A DNA stretch of 64,000 nt from Capsicum annuum (lineage: Eukaryota; Streptophyta; Magnoliopsida; Solanales; Solanaceae): contig NW_025861879.1 of the NCBI RefSeq assembly GCF_002878395.1, forward strand, positions 46,216 through 110,215, in the 5' to 3' direction. The position numbers were made by a program, and so were the translations under genes. The notes beneath the pieces were generated by a model. The model worked only from the letters and a program-made list of their open reading frames with translations. It was not told the DNA's origin and searched no databases. This document shows positions 1-9,742 of this stretch, one piece after another. Position 1 is the first letter of the stretch; every line of letters starts with the position of its first letter.

Positions 1-1227
1 TTGGTTGTTGGTTCACGGGGTTGTAACATGATTGTGATCTTTTGACCCTCTAATCAATTATCTAACTTAGCCTTACAACTATATCATTGAGCTGGTACAC
101 AAGAACTAAGCAAAAAACACTTGTATTTCTTCCCGTAATTCAACCAAATAGGGTGAATTAGGTGCATTCCTATACTAAATGAAAAATATAACTTCATTTC
201 CTTGAAAGGTTATAATCTTATCCTATATATTCCATGTTCTATTCTATTATTCCTCCTTATGAGCTCTCCATAGAATTATGAATGTATCCTATGGGTTGTA
301 AAATAGTAAATAACAAGAATATATATACAAACAATAATGATAATAACATCACCAACTCAATTAATAGGCAAAAGTATTAATGTTCTTGGCCTTAACCCTA
401 TATAAGGGTGTTTAGCCATTCATGGAGTTACAAAGAATCATAGCCAAGGAATTCATGTAATAATCCAAAATAAAGCTAAAGTAGAATAGTTAAAACCCAA
501 ATTTAAAAGTCCTCAATCATGTTTCAATTCTCTCGAGTCGTCAAAGGTCCTTATGAAATAGTAAGAGTGTCCTATTTATACTAGACCAAGAGAGCCTATT
601 TTTACAAACTAACGTGGTACACTATGACATTGGCGTGATAAGGGTGTGGAATTTCCTTATTGTGGATGCTCACTAAAAATTTCCAATCATGGTTTGTGTA
701 TAAGGGAGTGGAACACCATAACACAGAGATCTAAGGGCGTGGCACGCCCTAGTGCTCAAATTTTCTAGATTCTGTCATCCTCTACTCCAAATATTTGGCC
801 TTTAAGTCCTTTCTTTATGATATCTTTTCCTCATTAATTTCATCTTGTAAATAATCCATTTATCATGTGTATCATCTTATAATTTTTACTATAACATAGC
901 ACACCACAAATTATAGCTCACAACATTATAGAACCCAAAAAGAACAATAAAAATTGCACATAGCTCAAGCTAAGAGTACTAGTTTTTCTCTTTTCAATTC
1001 TATTTGGACGTTTTGCTTCCAAACTTGTTTGAATACATATTAAAAAATCATCTATACCTAACTTAACTCTTATATTCTTATTTAAACGAAGATTAACTCA
1101 TTACGCATATAACAATTCCTCAAAACACAGCTAAATAAGGCTAGATAACAACACTTAGGTGCATAAATACACCTAAGATTGCCTATTCCTTGCATTGATG
1201 ATTTAATTGACAAAATATAGGAAACAA
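1..1227. other. AT-rich sequence without a gene
   Basis: I see no coding region. On the minus strand a TATA-like box (TATAAATAGG) lies at 571-580. A 17-bp perfect palindrome, AGGGCGTG-G-CACGCCCT, lies at 734-750. Both would suit an antisense LTR fragment, but I could not find LTR ends, a primer-binding site or a second copy in the window. The right edge is where the truncated plus-strand pol begins. Confidence 0.4.
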
Positions 1228-1790
1228 CAGTGTTTTATAAGATTTACTTGAGGTCTAGTTACCATCTCGTGAGGATTTCGGATGAGGAAACACACAAGAT
1301 AACCTTTAGGACTTGGTATGGTCATTAAGAGTTCCTGGTGATATCTTTTGAATTGACCAATGCCCAACCACGTTTATGATTTCATGAACTACATATTTAG
1401 GCATTATTTTTATTTCTTTGTTATTATGTTCATCGATGATATCCTTTTGTATTAAAAAAGCAGAGAGAAACATAAGCAATATTTAAGGATTGTGCTTCAT
1501 ATATTGAGAGAACATAGGATTTTTGATAGGTTCATTAAAAGTGAGTTCTAGGTCAAGTCAGTGACATTCCTAGGACATGTAGTGTCTAAGATGGGATTAT
1601 GATAGATCTAGCAAGGATTGAGGCTATTTATTATTGGGACACACTTATATCTTCATCTAAAGATTGTATCTTTATTGTTTTAGCCGATTACTATAGGTGG
1701 ATTTTTAAGGGGTTTTCTACTATTATAGAGCTTATAACCGATTTACTCTGAAGAAGATTCCATTCCAGTGGTCTGAGGAGTGTGAGTTAA
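1228..1790 (+). pseudogene. Reverse transcriptase remnant of a Ty3/gypsy (Tekay-like) element, 5'-truncated
   Basis: Translation in shifting frames gives the middle and end of a Ty3/gypsy reverse transcriptase, the enzyme that copies element RNA into cDNA. The remnant opens at YKIYLRSSYHL, corresponding to the family's [11 protein letters not shown]; the first Asp of the active site is altered. It continues through a TFRTWYGH block and the region of the FIDD catalytic box, where a frameshift and a stop interrupt it. A palm-end segment, TFLGHVVS, follows. The N-terminal fingers, protease, gag and 5' LTR are absent. There are at least four stops. It is contiguous with RNase H and integrase remnants downstream, so it is one old insertion. 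The Tekay assignment rests on the downstream integrase. Confidence 0.8.
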
Positions 1791-2490
1791 GCTTTTGAAA
1801 GCTCAAGGAATTTCTTACTTCAATTCCTATGCTACCTCTTTCTTTTGAGGGTGAGGGATACACCATATATTATGATAATTACAATGTTGGCTTATGTTGT
1901 TTGTTGATGCAGTAGAGTCGAGTTATTACATATGTGTAGAGGTAGCTAAAGGTGCACAAGCACAACTATACCACTTATGATTTAGAGTTGGCGGCAGTTG
2001 TTTTAACGTTTAAGATTTAAAAGAATTATCTTTATGTCGTACATTGTGAGATCTATACCAATAATAATAGTTTTTAGCATCTTATAACCCAGAGAGAGAT
2101 TAATTCTATTAATCATATATGGATGAAGTTGCTTAAAGATTATTACGTCTCTATCTTATATCATCTAAGCAAGGTAAATATAGTAGCAAATTTCTTAAGT
2201 AGAAAGGAGATGGGATTGAGTAGCTTGGATGTTCTCTCAGTTTCTTAGAGGCTGTTGGCATCAGACATATAGTCCTTAGCCTACATGATAATGTGAGTTG
2301 ATATTTATAACCCCTAGAGGATTCTTGCTAGTGTTGAGGTGAGGTCAACTCAATTTGAGAATATTTGGAGTCGCTAGTTCAAGGATATAAGACTTGTTGT
2401 ATTCCATGATTAGGTATTAAGCTGTGAGTCCAAGAGGGCTACTATAGATTTTGAGGATATTCTGAGATCTGAGTGCTACATTAGTGTTCC
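1791..2490 (+). pseudogene. RNase H remnant and linker of the same Tekay-like element
   Basis: This is the RNase H domain that would remove template RNA. Visible blocks are YYDNYNVGL (first Asp kept), YDLELAAVV (Glu kept), IYTNNNSF (family TDHKSL; Asp replaced by Asn) and NIVANFLSR (family ADALSR; Asp replaced by Asn). Two of four metal-binding acids are therefore lost. A linker up to about 2490 runs through GLSSLDVLSVS and matches the Tekay RNase H to integrase spacer in style. There are several stops. It continues directly from the reverse transcriptase remnant. Confidence 0.75.
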
Positions 2491-3372
2491 AAGTGTTGGT
2501 AACTTGATTTATTTGATATTACGTAAAGCCCACAACTCTATATATTGTATTCCCTTGGGAACATCTAAGATGCATAATGATTTTAGATAACATTATTGGT
2601 GGATTAGCTTAAATAAAGATGCGATAGACTTTGTAGCTCATTGCCTATGTTGTCAGTTGGTTAAGGCCAAACATCTGAGAACTAGTGGATTAATTCAGGG
2701 GTTTCCCATTCTCGAGTAAAAATAGGAGCGGATTTCAATGGACTTTGTTAGTGGTATACCTTAAACTTCTCATGGTTTTGATGGTATTTGGGTCATTATT
2801 GACCGGTTGACCAAATTAGCATATTTCCTTGCTATTCATATATCCTTTAGTGTCGAGAGGTTAGCTTGTATCTATATTTGTGTGATAGTCTATTTGGATG
2901 GCATGCCCATATCTATCATCTCAGACTAGGTCTCAGTATCTACTTTTAGGTTCTTGAGGGATTTTCAAGAAGAGGTTGGTAATCAACTAGAATTTAGCAC
3001 TACCTTCTACCCTCAGACAAACATATAATCAGAGTGGACTATTCATATTCTTGAGGATATGTTCGAGCTTGTGATATGGATTTTGGAGTTCATTAGGAGA
3101 AATACTTGGCTTTGGCAGAGTTCATGTATAATAATAGACACCATTTGAATATTGAAATAGCATTATTTGAGGCATTATAGATAGGAATTATCGTTCTTTA
3201 ATTAAATGGTTTGAGACCTTTGAGATTAGAACCTATGGAACTGACTTGCTTCAGTGTTTACTGGATAGATTCAGGGTGATTCAGGATAGGTTAAAGGAAG
3301 TTAATACATACCAAATTGCCTATGGACCTTTGGATAGGATACTTATGATGCTCGAGTTGCTTGACTAGTCCT
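2491..3372 (+). pseudogene. Integrase remnant of the Tekay-like element
   Basis: The zinc-binding N terminus is seen as a His-x-x-x-His-like segment near 2531 and a C-x-x-C pair in HCLCCQLVKAK near 2640. The core follows: ISMDFVSGIP holds the first catalytic Asp, FDGIWVIIDRLTK is a family signature, and PISIISD holds the second Asp. The expected DGQ(S/A)E box near 3025 is degraded. A C-terminal stretch follows, with a tyrosine-asparagine repeat, ALYG-like and GTDL-like blocks, up to about 3372. I cannot see a chromodomain or a 3' LTR after it, so the element is cut at both ends. Integrase would insert the cDNA into the host chromosome; this copy cannot. Confidence 0.8.
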
Positions 3373-3883
3373 TAGTGCTATTAAAAGATGACACATAGAT
3401 GAAAATTACCATTAAGAAAGATCAAAGGACTTTCAAAAGGTCGAAGGAGTGCAAGATGGAGCTAAAAGGTCCTTACCATTGGATCAATTTTGGGCCAAAA
3501 TGTGTAATAATTAGCCTAAACTATAAATACTCTAGAGCTAGCTTATTTTTGCAGTTTTGTTTCTGATGATGAATGTATGAAAACTCTTAAGAGAGTGATT
3601 GAGAGCTTGGAAAAGCTTTTTGTTGAAACTTGTTTAGAAATGGTGGTTGTAAGGGTGTTTCGGTTCCCTTGCGGGCACATAATAGATTGGTGCTGGTGAT
3701 AGATGAATTTGGAGTCTTAGAAGTTAATATACTCTTTAGTTCTAAGTTCTCTCATCTTATTTTTGTCTATCAATCTATCTTTATCATCTATCCTTTATCC
3801 CTATACTTTTCGTATTTTCAATTTTGTTGTTTCTCTAGTGTTTGTTTTTGTTTCTTAACTTCTGTATTTTGATATTTATTATT
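3373..3883 (+). repeat. LTR-like tail upstream of a primer-binding site
   Basis: A TATA box (TATAAATA, 3522-3529) is followed by about 350 bp of T-rich leader. The sequence runs to a tRNA-Met-type primer-binding site at 3884. That order is what the R-U5 part of a 5' LTR looks like. The left LTR end is not defined, and the sequence downstream does not carry a gag that I recognise. It may be the 5' end of an otherwise lost element, possibly copia type. An 80-codon open frame at 3630-3872 lies wholly inside and has no recognisable domain. Confidence 0.4.
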
Positions 3884-3895
3884 TGGTATCAGAGA
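3884..3895 (+). other. Primer-binding site, tRNA-Met type
   Basis: The sequence TGGTATCAGAGA matches 11 of 12 bases of the usual plant initiator tRNA-Met primer site TGGTATCAGAGC. It would prime minus-strand cDNA of whichever element owned the LTR-like tail just upstream. Confidence 0.5.
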
Positions 3896-5079
3896 CCATC
3901 TAGATTTTGTTCCCATAATGTCAATCTTGGGTCCAGTATCTCAAAAATAAAAAATTGCCAGGAAAATATTACTATTCATATTTTAGGTCTTAGGTAACTT
4001 TTGAGTTTTTTATTTTTGAGTTTTCTTGTGTTTCTAGTTTTAGATTTGTGTTCCCTAATACTATTAGAGTCCAAATATTAAATTTGAGCTAGATTGGAGT
4101 TATATTGAGCATAATACTACCATTAGAAGCTTGGGTTTGAAGAAGTTTGATGTGGGCTGCAAGATTTGAAGTTGGGTGAGGAATTTTAGAAAATTAATTT
4201 TTAAAATGAGTTTAAAATGTTAAAATATGCCTAGATTAATCTGAACTCATTTCGAGCTAAGAAAAAAAGTTGGAAAAGTAGGTGTTCTTGAAGAGGTTAT
4301 TATCTTCATCTTAAAAGATAATCCACAAGTGGTTTTTGATCCAAAAATAAGGAATAAAAAATAATGAAAAGTGTGTGTACAAAATCATCTCAAAAGGATT
4401 CCAAGTATAATCCAAGAGAAAGTGCAAAGGGGACCACAAGAAGGGTATTTTTGGCTATTTAGCAGGCAAGGTGCGGCCAACTTGCCTTGGACCTATGCCC
4501 AGCCTGCTTTGCAGCTGCACCTGATCTATTGCAATATGTCAAGGAAGACCTCTTATGCACTGAGCATGCCTTTGAGGTGCGTCTAAGGTGTGTAACAGAT
4601 ATCCAACACATCTGAAGCCTCCCCAACATCAAATTTAAGTTCCACACACATTCTAATACTCCCAAACTCCAATTTGCTATGGTTTTATTCCTTAGTTTCA
4701 CTTCTTGATTACTAAATTCATCTCTTGATTCTTAAACTATCAACAACTAGTAATTCACCTACTAAGTTGGTTGATTAGTTCTTGATTCCAAATTCTTTCA
4801 TCATCCTATTTCTTTTGAGCTTTGCTAGTTTTTATTTCATCACAACTTTTTGATTTAAGTCTGCAAGTAGTATTTATTTCATTGAGTCATTAAAACAAGG
4901 TTACCCTTTGGAACCAAGTAGAGATTGACACCTTATGTACCACCAGAGTATAAGAAACTTTTAACATTCACCACTCCAATTGTGAGGACAACAAAGGTAA
5001 GATTCTTACGAGTGTTGGTGTGGAGTTTAGTACTAATCTTATTTGTTCATTTCTTAGGTATAAGGAGTTATAAAGAAGT
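3896..5079. other. Unassigned sequence between LTR-like tail and Athila-like gag
   Basis: I see no gene. The stretch 4455-4600 is clearly richer in G and C than its surroundings and could be the U3 or R part of an old LTR; small open frames on both strands there overlap each other and have no domain. From 4640 on it is T-rich leader sequence. The part just before 5080 probably belongs to the Athila-like element, but the LTR end motif seen at 9337 does not occur here, so the 5' LTR is missing or badly decayed. Confidence 0.35.
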
Positions 5080-5442
5080 ATGTCTTTGGTAGTATCAAAT
5101 AATTGTAACTACTTCATCGGAGATTATGATTGTGGTGAAGAAAGTTATGGCTATAATGAAGATGGATATTATGGAGGCTATGAATATAGCCATGAACAAG
5201 AGTTGTGTGAAAGTGGGGTGTACTATTCTGAAGGAGAATGTGAGATAAATAATGAACCTATTTCTTATAGAGAATATGGAGATGATGAAGAGCCTTGTGA
5301 TGGTTTTTATGAGAAAGATGGGGCACTTAAGGATTATTACACTTTCCACTTTGAGCATAGAGGTGATGCAAGGTATATTCCTTTCTCTTATACATCTTAT
5401 GTGAATCATAGTGAGAATGTATGTAAATATTGTGAAGATTAA
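5080..5442 (+). CDS. Acidic Tyr/Glu/Gly-rich 120-residue open frame in the Athila-like element
   Basis: This is an uninterrupted frame from an ATG to a TAA. The first 70 residues are rich in Tyr, Glu, Gly and Asp (for example GYNEDGYYGGYEYSHEQE). The rest has scattered Cys and aromatic residues and ends in CKYCED. I recognise no domain. The same frame continues beyond the stop into peptides typical of Athila gag, so it is probably an upstream part of that gag made independent by the stop at 5440, rather than a host gene. The start choice is simply the first ATG; no splice signals were assigned. Function unknown. Confidence 0.4.
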   Translation: MSLVVSNNCNYFIGDYDCGEESYGYNEDGYYGGYEYSHEQELCESGVYYSEGECEINNEPISYREYGDDEEPCDGFYEKDGALKDYYTFHFEHRGDARYIPFSYTSYVNHSENVCKYCED

Positions 5443-6445
5443 TACGCTTCATCTTGGATTGTTTCTTGTCAAAATCACATTCATACTTTTGTAGAAGCAC
5501 TTGACCACAATACAAAGATTTTGCTAGATTCAGCTGCAAGTGGTCAAAGATTGAAGTTGACTTAAGATGAGGTATACACTTTATTGAAATGCATCACATA
5601 AGGAAATCTACAATGACATGGTGATTTTAGAAGTGCCACAAAAAGAATTGCAGGTGTATCTAAGGTTGAGCAATTCACTACCATATCTTCTTAGATCTCT
5701 ACATCGTTAAACCAAATAAGTAGTCTAAAGTTGGGAATAGCAAGGCTACAACCACAGTCAATGCAATCTAAAAAGTTATAGGTTAGTGTGAAGTTTGAAG
5801 TAATAGTGGCCATTCATTAGCTATGTGTGCTTCTAATCTGGAGTCAGTAATGTATATGGTCAATGCTCAAAGGCTAGATTATGATAATTCCTACAACAAA
5901 AAGTGGCAGACTGAACCACTAAATCATCTTTGGAATGCTAAACAACAACAAATTCAGTAACCACAGGCGGAAATTAGTCAACTAGCAACTTGGAAGAGAT
6001 GATGAAGCAGAATCTAGCTAATCGCAGTTTGGTGCAAATGTAAGAAACCAGCAAGCGACCGTGAGAAGCTTAGAGTTGCAATTGGGGAACTTATCATAGA
6101 CATAAATATCAGGCCTCAAGATAGTTTACCAAGAGATATAGAAAATCCAAAACAAGCTATGACAATCACTTTGAGAAGTGGTAAAGAGCCTCATGGAGAA
6201 CTCTAAAGGTAAATAAGGAGATAGATGCAGATTTGACTCCCCCAAAGGTAACTGAAAAATTTGCTAAAAATTTGAGGAATTTTGAGTACTCGAAAGACAA
6301 AGTTATTGTAGAAGTGGAGAATAAGATTCCACAACTTTCTTTTCCTCACAAGCACAGAAAAGCAAAGGAGGATGCATGTTTTAAGAAGTTCTTTGACACA
6401 TTCAGAGAGCTTCACATTAAACTTTCTCTTTTAGATATTTTGTAG
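5443..6445 (+). pseudogene. Gag C-terminal remnant, Athila-like
   Basis: In the frame continuing from the upstream open frame there is HTFVEALDHNTKILLDSAAS, which matches the Athila gag pattern of an aromatic-Gly-Leu segment followed by (D/E)(A/S)A(A/S)G. A later stretch, ATKRIAGVSKVEQFTTIS, corresponds to the conserved Ala-Gly-Val-x-Glu-Val block. From 6108 the linker DSLPRDIENPKQAMTITLR leads into the protease side, and 6233-6445 is an open stretch (PHKHRKAKEDACFKKFFDTF) typical of the gag-protease border. Gag forms the particle. There are several stops, and the N-terminal capsid part is not visible. No zinc knuckle was found. Confidence 0.7.
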
Positions 6446-7189
6446 GGTATGCCCAAGTATGCTAAGTACTTGAGGGATCTGGTCTCTAATAAGCTAAAGT
6501 TATAAGAAGTTGAAATAGTAGCACTCATTGAGGAGTACAGTTTTGTTGTTACTCAAAAGATGTTGAAAAAGCTTAAGGACCTTGGGAAGTTTACTCTCCC
6601 CTATTCAGATTAACAACAATGAGGTGGTTCAGTCACTTAGTGATTTTGGGGGAAGTATCATCTTGATGTCCCTATCTTTGTTCAACACATTGGGTTTGGG
6701 GAAGCATATACTGAGATCTATACTACTACAGCTAGCAAACGGGACCATTGACCGTCTTGAAGGAGTGATATAAGATGTGCTCATAAAGGTTGATAAATTT
6801 ATTATAACTACCGACTTTATTAATCTATATTTTTAGGAAGACAAACAACTACAAATCATCTTGGATGTCTATTTTTAGCGACAGGAAGAACTTTAATTGA
6901 TATAAGAGAAGGTACACTCACAATGAGGTCGAAGGATGAAGAGGTAATTTTCAAAGTTTATAAACCACTTAACACACTATCCCACCATAAAGACTTGTGT
7001 ATGATTACTGTGATTGAAGGGGATAAATATGAGGTGGTGGAGCCTATTCCACAAAAGAACTCTTCGGACACCCTCATTGAGCACCCTAGGCCACAACCAC
7101 CTAAGCATGACATGATAGAGATTGATGAGCCTAAAAAGGCTAAAGTTGTAAAAGTTATCAACCTTGAGTGTTCACACTCAAGAGGTTAG
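6446..7189 (+). pseudogene. Aspartic protease remnant, Athila-like
   Basis: The protease would cut the polyprotein. Frames at 6582-6773 and 6923-7189 cover most of it. The active site reads SDFGGSIILM, against a family pattern of C-D-(L/V)-G-A-S-I-N-L-M: Asp and Gly are kept, Ala has become Gly. LQLANGTID and VDKFIITTDF follow, then TGRTLIDI near the end. The linker that normally leads into reverse transcriptase is present to 7189 and ends at a TAG, after which no reverse transcriptase is seen. Stops and frameshifts separate the blocks. Confidence 0.75.
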
Positions 7190-7259
7190 AAAGGAATAAG
7201 AAGATGGCCTCCAAGTGTGAGGAAAACAATGAAGGAATTGGGTTAAGTTGATTTAGGTC

Positions 7260-7302
7260 GTGTCGCGACACTAAATTAGGCACTCCTTGGGAGGCAACCC
7301 AA
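7260..7302 (+). other. Paired stem-loops of the Athila post-integrase region
   Basis: A perfect 12-bp palindrome, GTGTCGCGACAC, lies at 7260-7271. Fifteen bases later comes TTGGG-AGGCAA-CCCAA at 7287-7302, a hairpin with five paired bases. From memory, this pair of motifs occurs just after the integrase gene in Athila-type elements of many plants. Here it follows the protease by only 70 bp. Confidence 0.65.
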
Positions 7303-8885
7303 GTTAAGTAGGTATGTTTTATTTTCAATTTTCTTTAGTTTTTACTTCATGTAGTTTTTGTTTTGTTGAGTCACAAGTTAATGGGAAGCCTGACTACCAG
7401 AAAACCTGAGCTAAAGAGCATGTTGAAGACTAAGTGTGGGGTCCCCAAACCTTCTTGATAGATAAAAAATGCTACTAGCTAGGCCTAGAGGCCTCAAAAA
7501 GTATTTCTATCTCTACTTTTAAATTATACTTTGGGGACAAAGTAGATTTTTAAGTGTGGGGTGGGGGAATTCCCATTTTTAGGGTAAATTTAATTTTTTT
7601 TAGGTTAGGAATAACTAAGATATTCTTTTTGATGCTATATTTGATTTCATGATGAAAGTGTTTTAGTTGTAAAAAGCATGTTGATTGTGTGAATGATTCT
7701 TATACTTGTTGGCTTAAATTTGAATTCATGTTATTATTTGGTTGAGAGTCTATGATGATCTTTTGTGAGTTGAACATGTGTCATGTGCATGTGAGGTATT
7801 TGTATATTATTGGTTGCATTTGATAACTAAAAATTTCCTAGTGTGTGTGCAAAGTGAAATAAAGAGTGTGGCTTTAGGAGATGATGGAGGCATTTCCTTG
7901 GTAGCCTTGTTTTATGATTTCTTTTTGACCTACCCTTGTGCATAATACTAGTCAACCCTGTTGAGCCTTTAGCTTATTCTTTTCAGCTTCATATGTAGCT
8001 TAATCCCTTCATTGATAGACCTTGGTTTGATCAAAAGATCCTAGGAGCTTTAGTGTAAAATTAATTAAGTAAGGAGTTTGAGAAATAATAGGAGAAAAGG
8101 TGAAATTGAAGCCCCCAAAGTGATAGTTATTGGTGTTCAAAAGAATTATAATGTGTTGTGGTTGGGAGTTGAGTAATGAAAAAGAATAAAAATTTGTTCA
8201 AATTGAATGAGTTGTGCATAAAATACTCACACCATAGTGTATGTAAATGAGCTTAATAATATGGGGTGAAAAATAAATGAACGAGGTAGACCAAAATGGT
8301 GTAATTTGGTTATTGGAGATTTGTTTTAACTGTAAAAAGTAGTGAATTAAAGCTCTTTTGGAAGATAGTCGCTTTTATTCCAAAATAGTTCCTACCCATC
8401 CCCTAACTTGAACTAAAACTTGGAAAATACCTAATTGATCCTAAGTTTAGCATTCTTATATTAGTGAAGAACCATACTAAGGGCAAACCTATGGTTCATT
8501 GTGTGCAACTTGTGAATTCCTTGTGAGAGTGAGCGAGATTTGATTTTGGTACCCATCATGTTATAAAATTCTTTTATGTAAGTAATTATGGGTAACTCTC
8601 TTGTTATAAGGACATATGTTTGATGAATGTGGATTATTTGTTTGATGTCCTTGATTGATCAATAGGCATAAGCTTTCCAATTGTTAAGTCAATTCTTGAG
8701 GCTAGGATATTTTAGAGTAGTGTTGATGAGCTCTCAAATGTGTATAACATGTCGAGTGTAGAAACTTCCATTTTATGTAGTAATTATTGTACTAGCTTGA
8801 GTGTCTTGCATGCAATAGTAATGTAGAGTTTCCTCAACTTATGATGCTTAAATTAGAGAGTTGTTCGAGGATGAACGAGGCTTTA
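7303..8885 (+). other. Noncoding 3' internal region of the Athila-like element
   Basis: There is no open frame of note, so any envelope-like gene of this lineage is not recognisable. AAGTGTGGGG-type motifs occur near 7432 and 7552. The motif TTGTTCGAGGATGAACGAGG at 8861-8880 is an imperfect palindrome that I know from just upstream of the 3' LTR in Athila/Tat elements. No clear polypurine tract was found after it. Confidence 0.5.
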
Positions 8886-9414
8886 GATAACATCCTCACA
8901 AGTAAGTTTGAGATTAAGAAAAGAGGATTAACATAGTAATTTGAGAGTCACGTACATCTTATTACTCCATCATCTCATCCAATCAACTTGAGACGTAAAA
9001 GGTGAAAGTTAAACTGAAGTCATATGTAAGGACCAATAAGGTGACGCCCTGAGACTCACAAGGTAAAGGGTGAGATTTATCAACACATTCAAAAGATGGT
9101 TGATACTATATATCTTGTTGACTTTACAAGTAGAGAAACAGAATAGGTGGGTTGAACACGAAAAATTTATGGAGTTGAGAATCTAGGGGGAACATAGTCC
9201 TAGTGTTCATCTTCTATTGTTTACAAACTCAAAGCATTAAAGTTTGGTTACTACTTACAATTGATTTCAAATCCCCCTATTTACTTTTTCGCACTGCTCG
9301 TGGATTTCATCAAGTTAAGACACTATTCAGTATTTTCCCTGTGGGATCGACCCCAACCTAGTTGGGTTACTATTGTGGCTTCAACCGAAACATACTTCTT
9401 TAGAGGATAGTTTG
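8886..9414 (+). repeat. 3' LTR remnant of the Athila-like element
   Basis: CCCTGTGGGATCGACCCC at 9337-9354 is the sequence typically found near the 3' end of Athila/Tat LTRs. The start is set by the end of the 3' motif at 8880, so the length of about 530 bp would be short for this lineage; a deletion is likely. The exact right end is uncertain, because the next LTR (D) lacks its own first few hundred bases. Confidence 0.5.
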
Positions 9415-9704
9415 GGGTGACACCACCCCCGACGATAGTCAAAACAAGTCCAAAGAAAAGTATATAATAATAGATAAACCAAGAAGCAATGGCCTTCCAG
9501 AAAAGAAGTCTCACTATTTCATGTTGAATATTGACAACTCAGAAATTCTATCACTTTTCAGAAAAAGTAGAAGTTTCTCTGGTGCCTGCATCACGTGGGT
9601 ATACATCATCAAGAGATGGTTATCAGGTTTAGTGCTAACATGTAACTTAGGAAAGGAATAAAATAATGTCAAGTCAAAACCACAATAAAATCCACATGCA
9701 CACA

Positions 9705-9742
<38 letters not shown>

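Larger units (their letters stand above)
5080..9414 (+). mobile_element. Athila-like Ty3/gypsy element lacking RT, RNase H and integrase
   Basis: Order seen: acidic open frame, gag C-terminal part, protease, paired stem-loops, long noncoding 3' region, LTR remnant. Athila-type evidence: the LPRDIENPKQA...ITLRSGKE gag-protease linker, the protease block, the GGGAGGCAACCC stem-loop that normally follows integrase, AAGTGTGGGG repeats, a TTGTTCGAGGATGAACGAGG motif near the 3' end, and the CCCTGTGGGATCGACCCC LTR end. The reverse transcriptase, RNase H and integrase that should lie between protease and stem-loop are absent. Either an internal deletion or a non-autonomous lineage would explain this. 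The right end abuts LTR D of another element. Confidence 0.75.

Noticed and set aside
3630..3872. 80-codon open frame rich in Phe, Ser and Tyr.
   Set aside because: It lies in T-rich leader just before a primer-binding site; its composition explains its openness.
5095..5409. 104-codon open frame on the minus strand opposite the Tyr/Glu-rich frame.
   Set aside because: It is Ile/Phe/Thr-rich and is the reverse reading of GAA/TAT-rich codons; no domain.
7303..8885. Possible envelope-like gene of the Athila-like element.
   Set aside because: No open frame or membrane segment can be recognised in this stretch.
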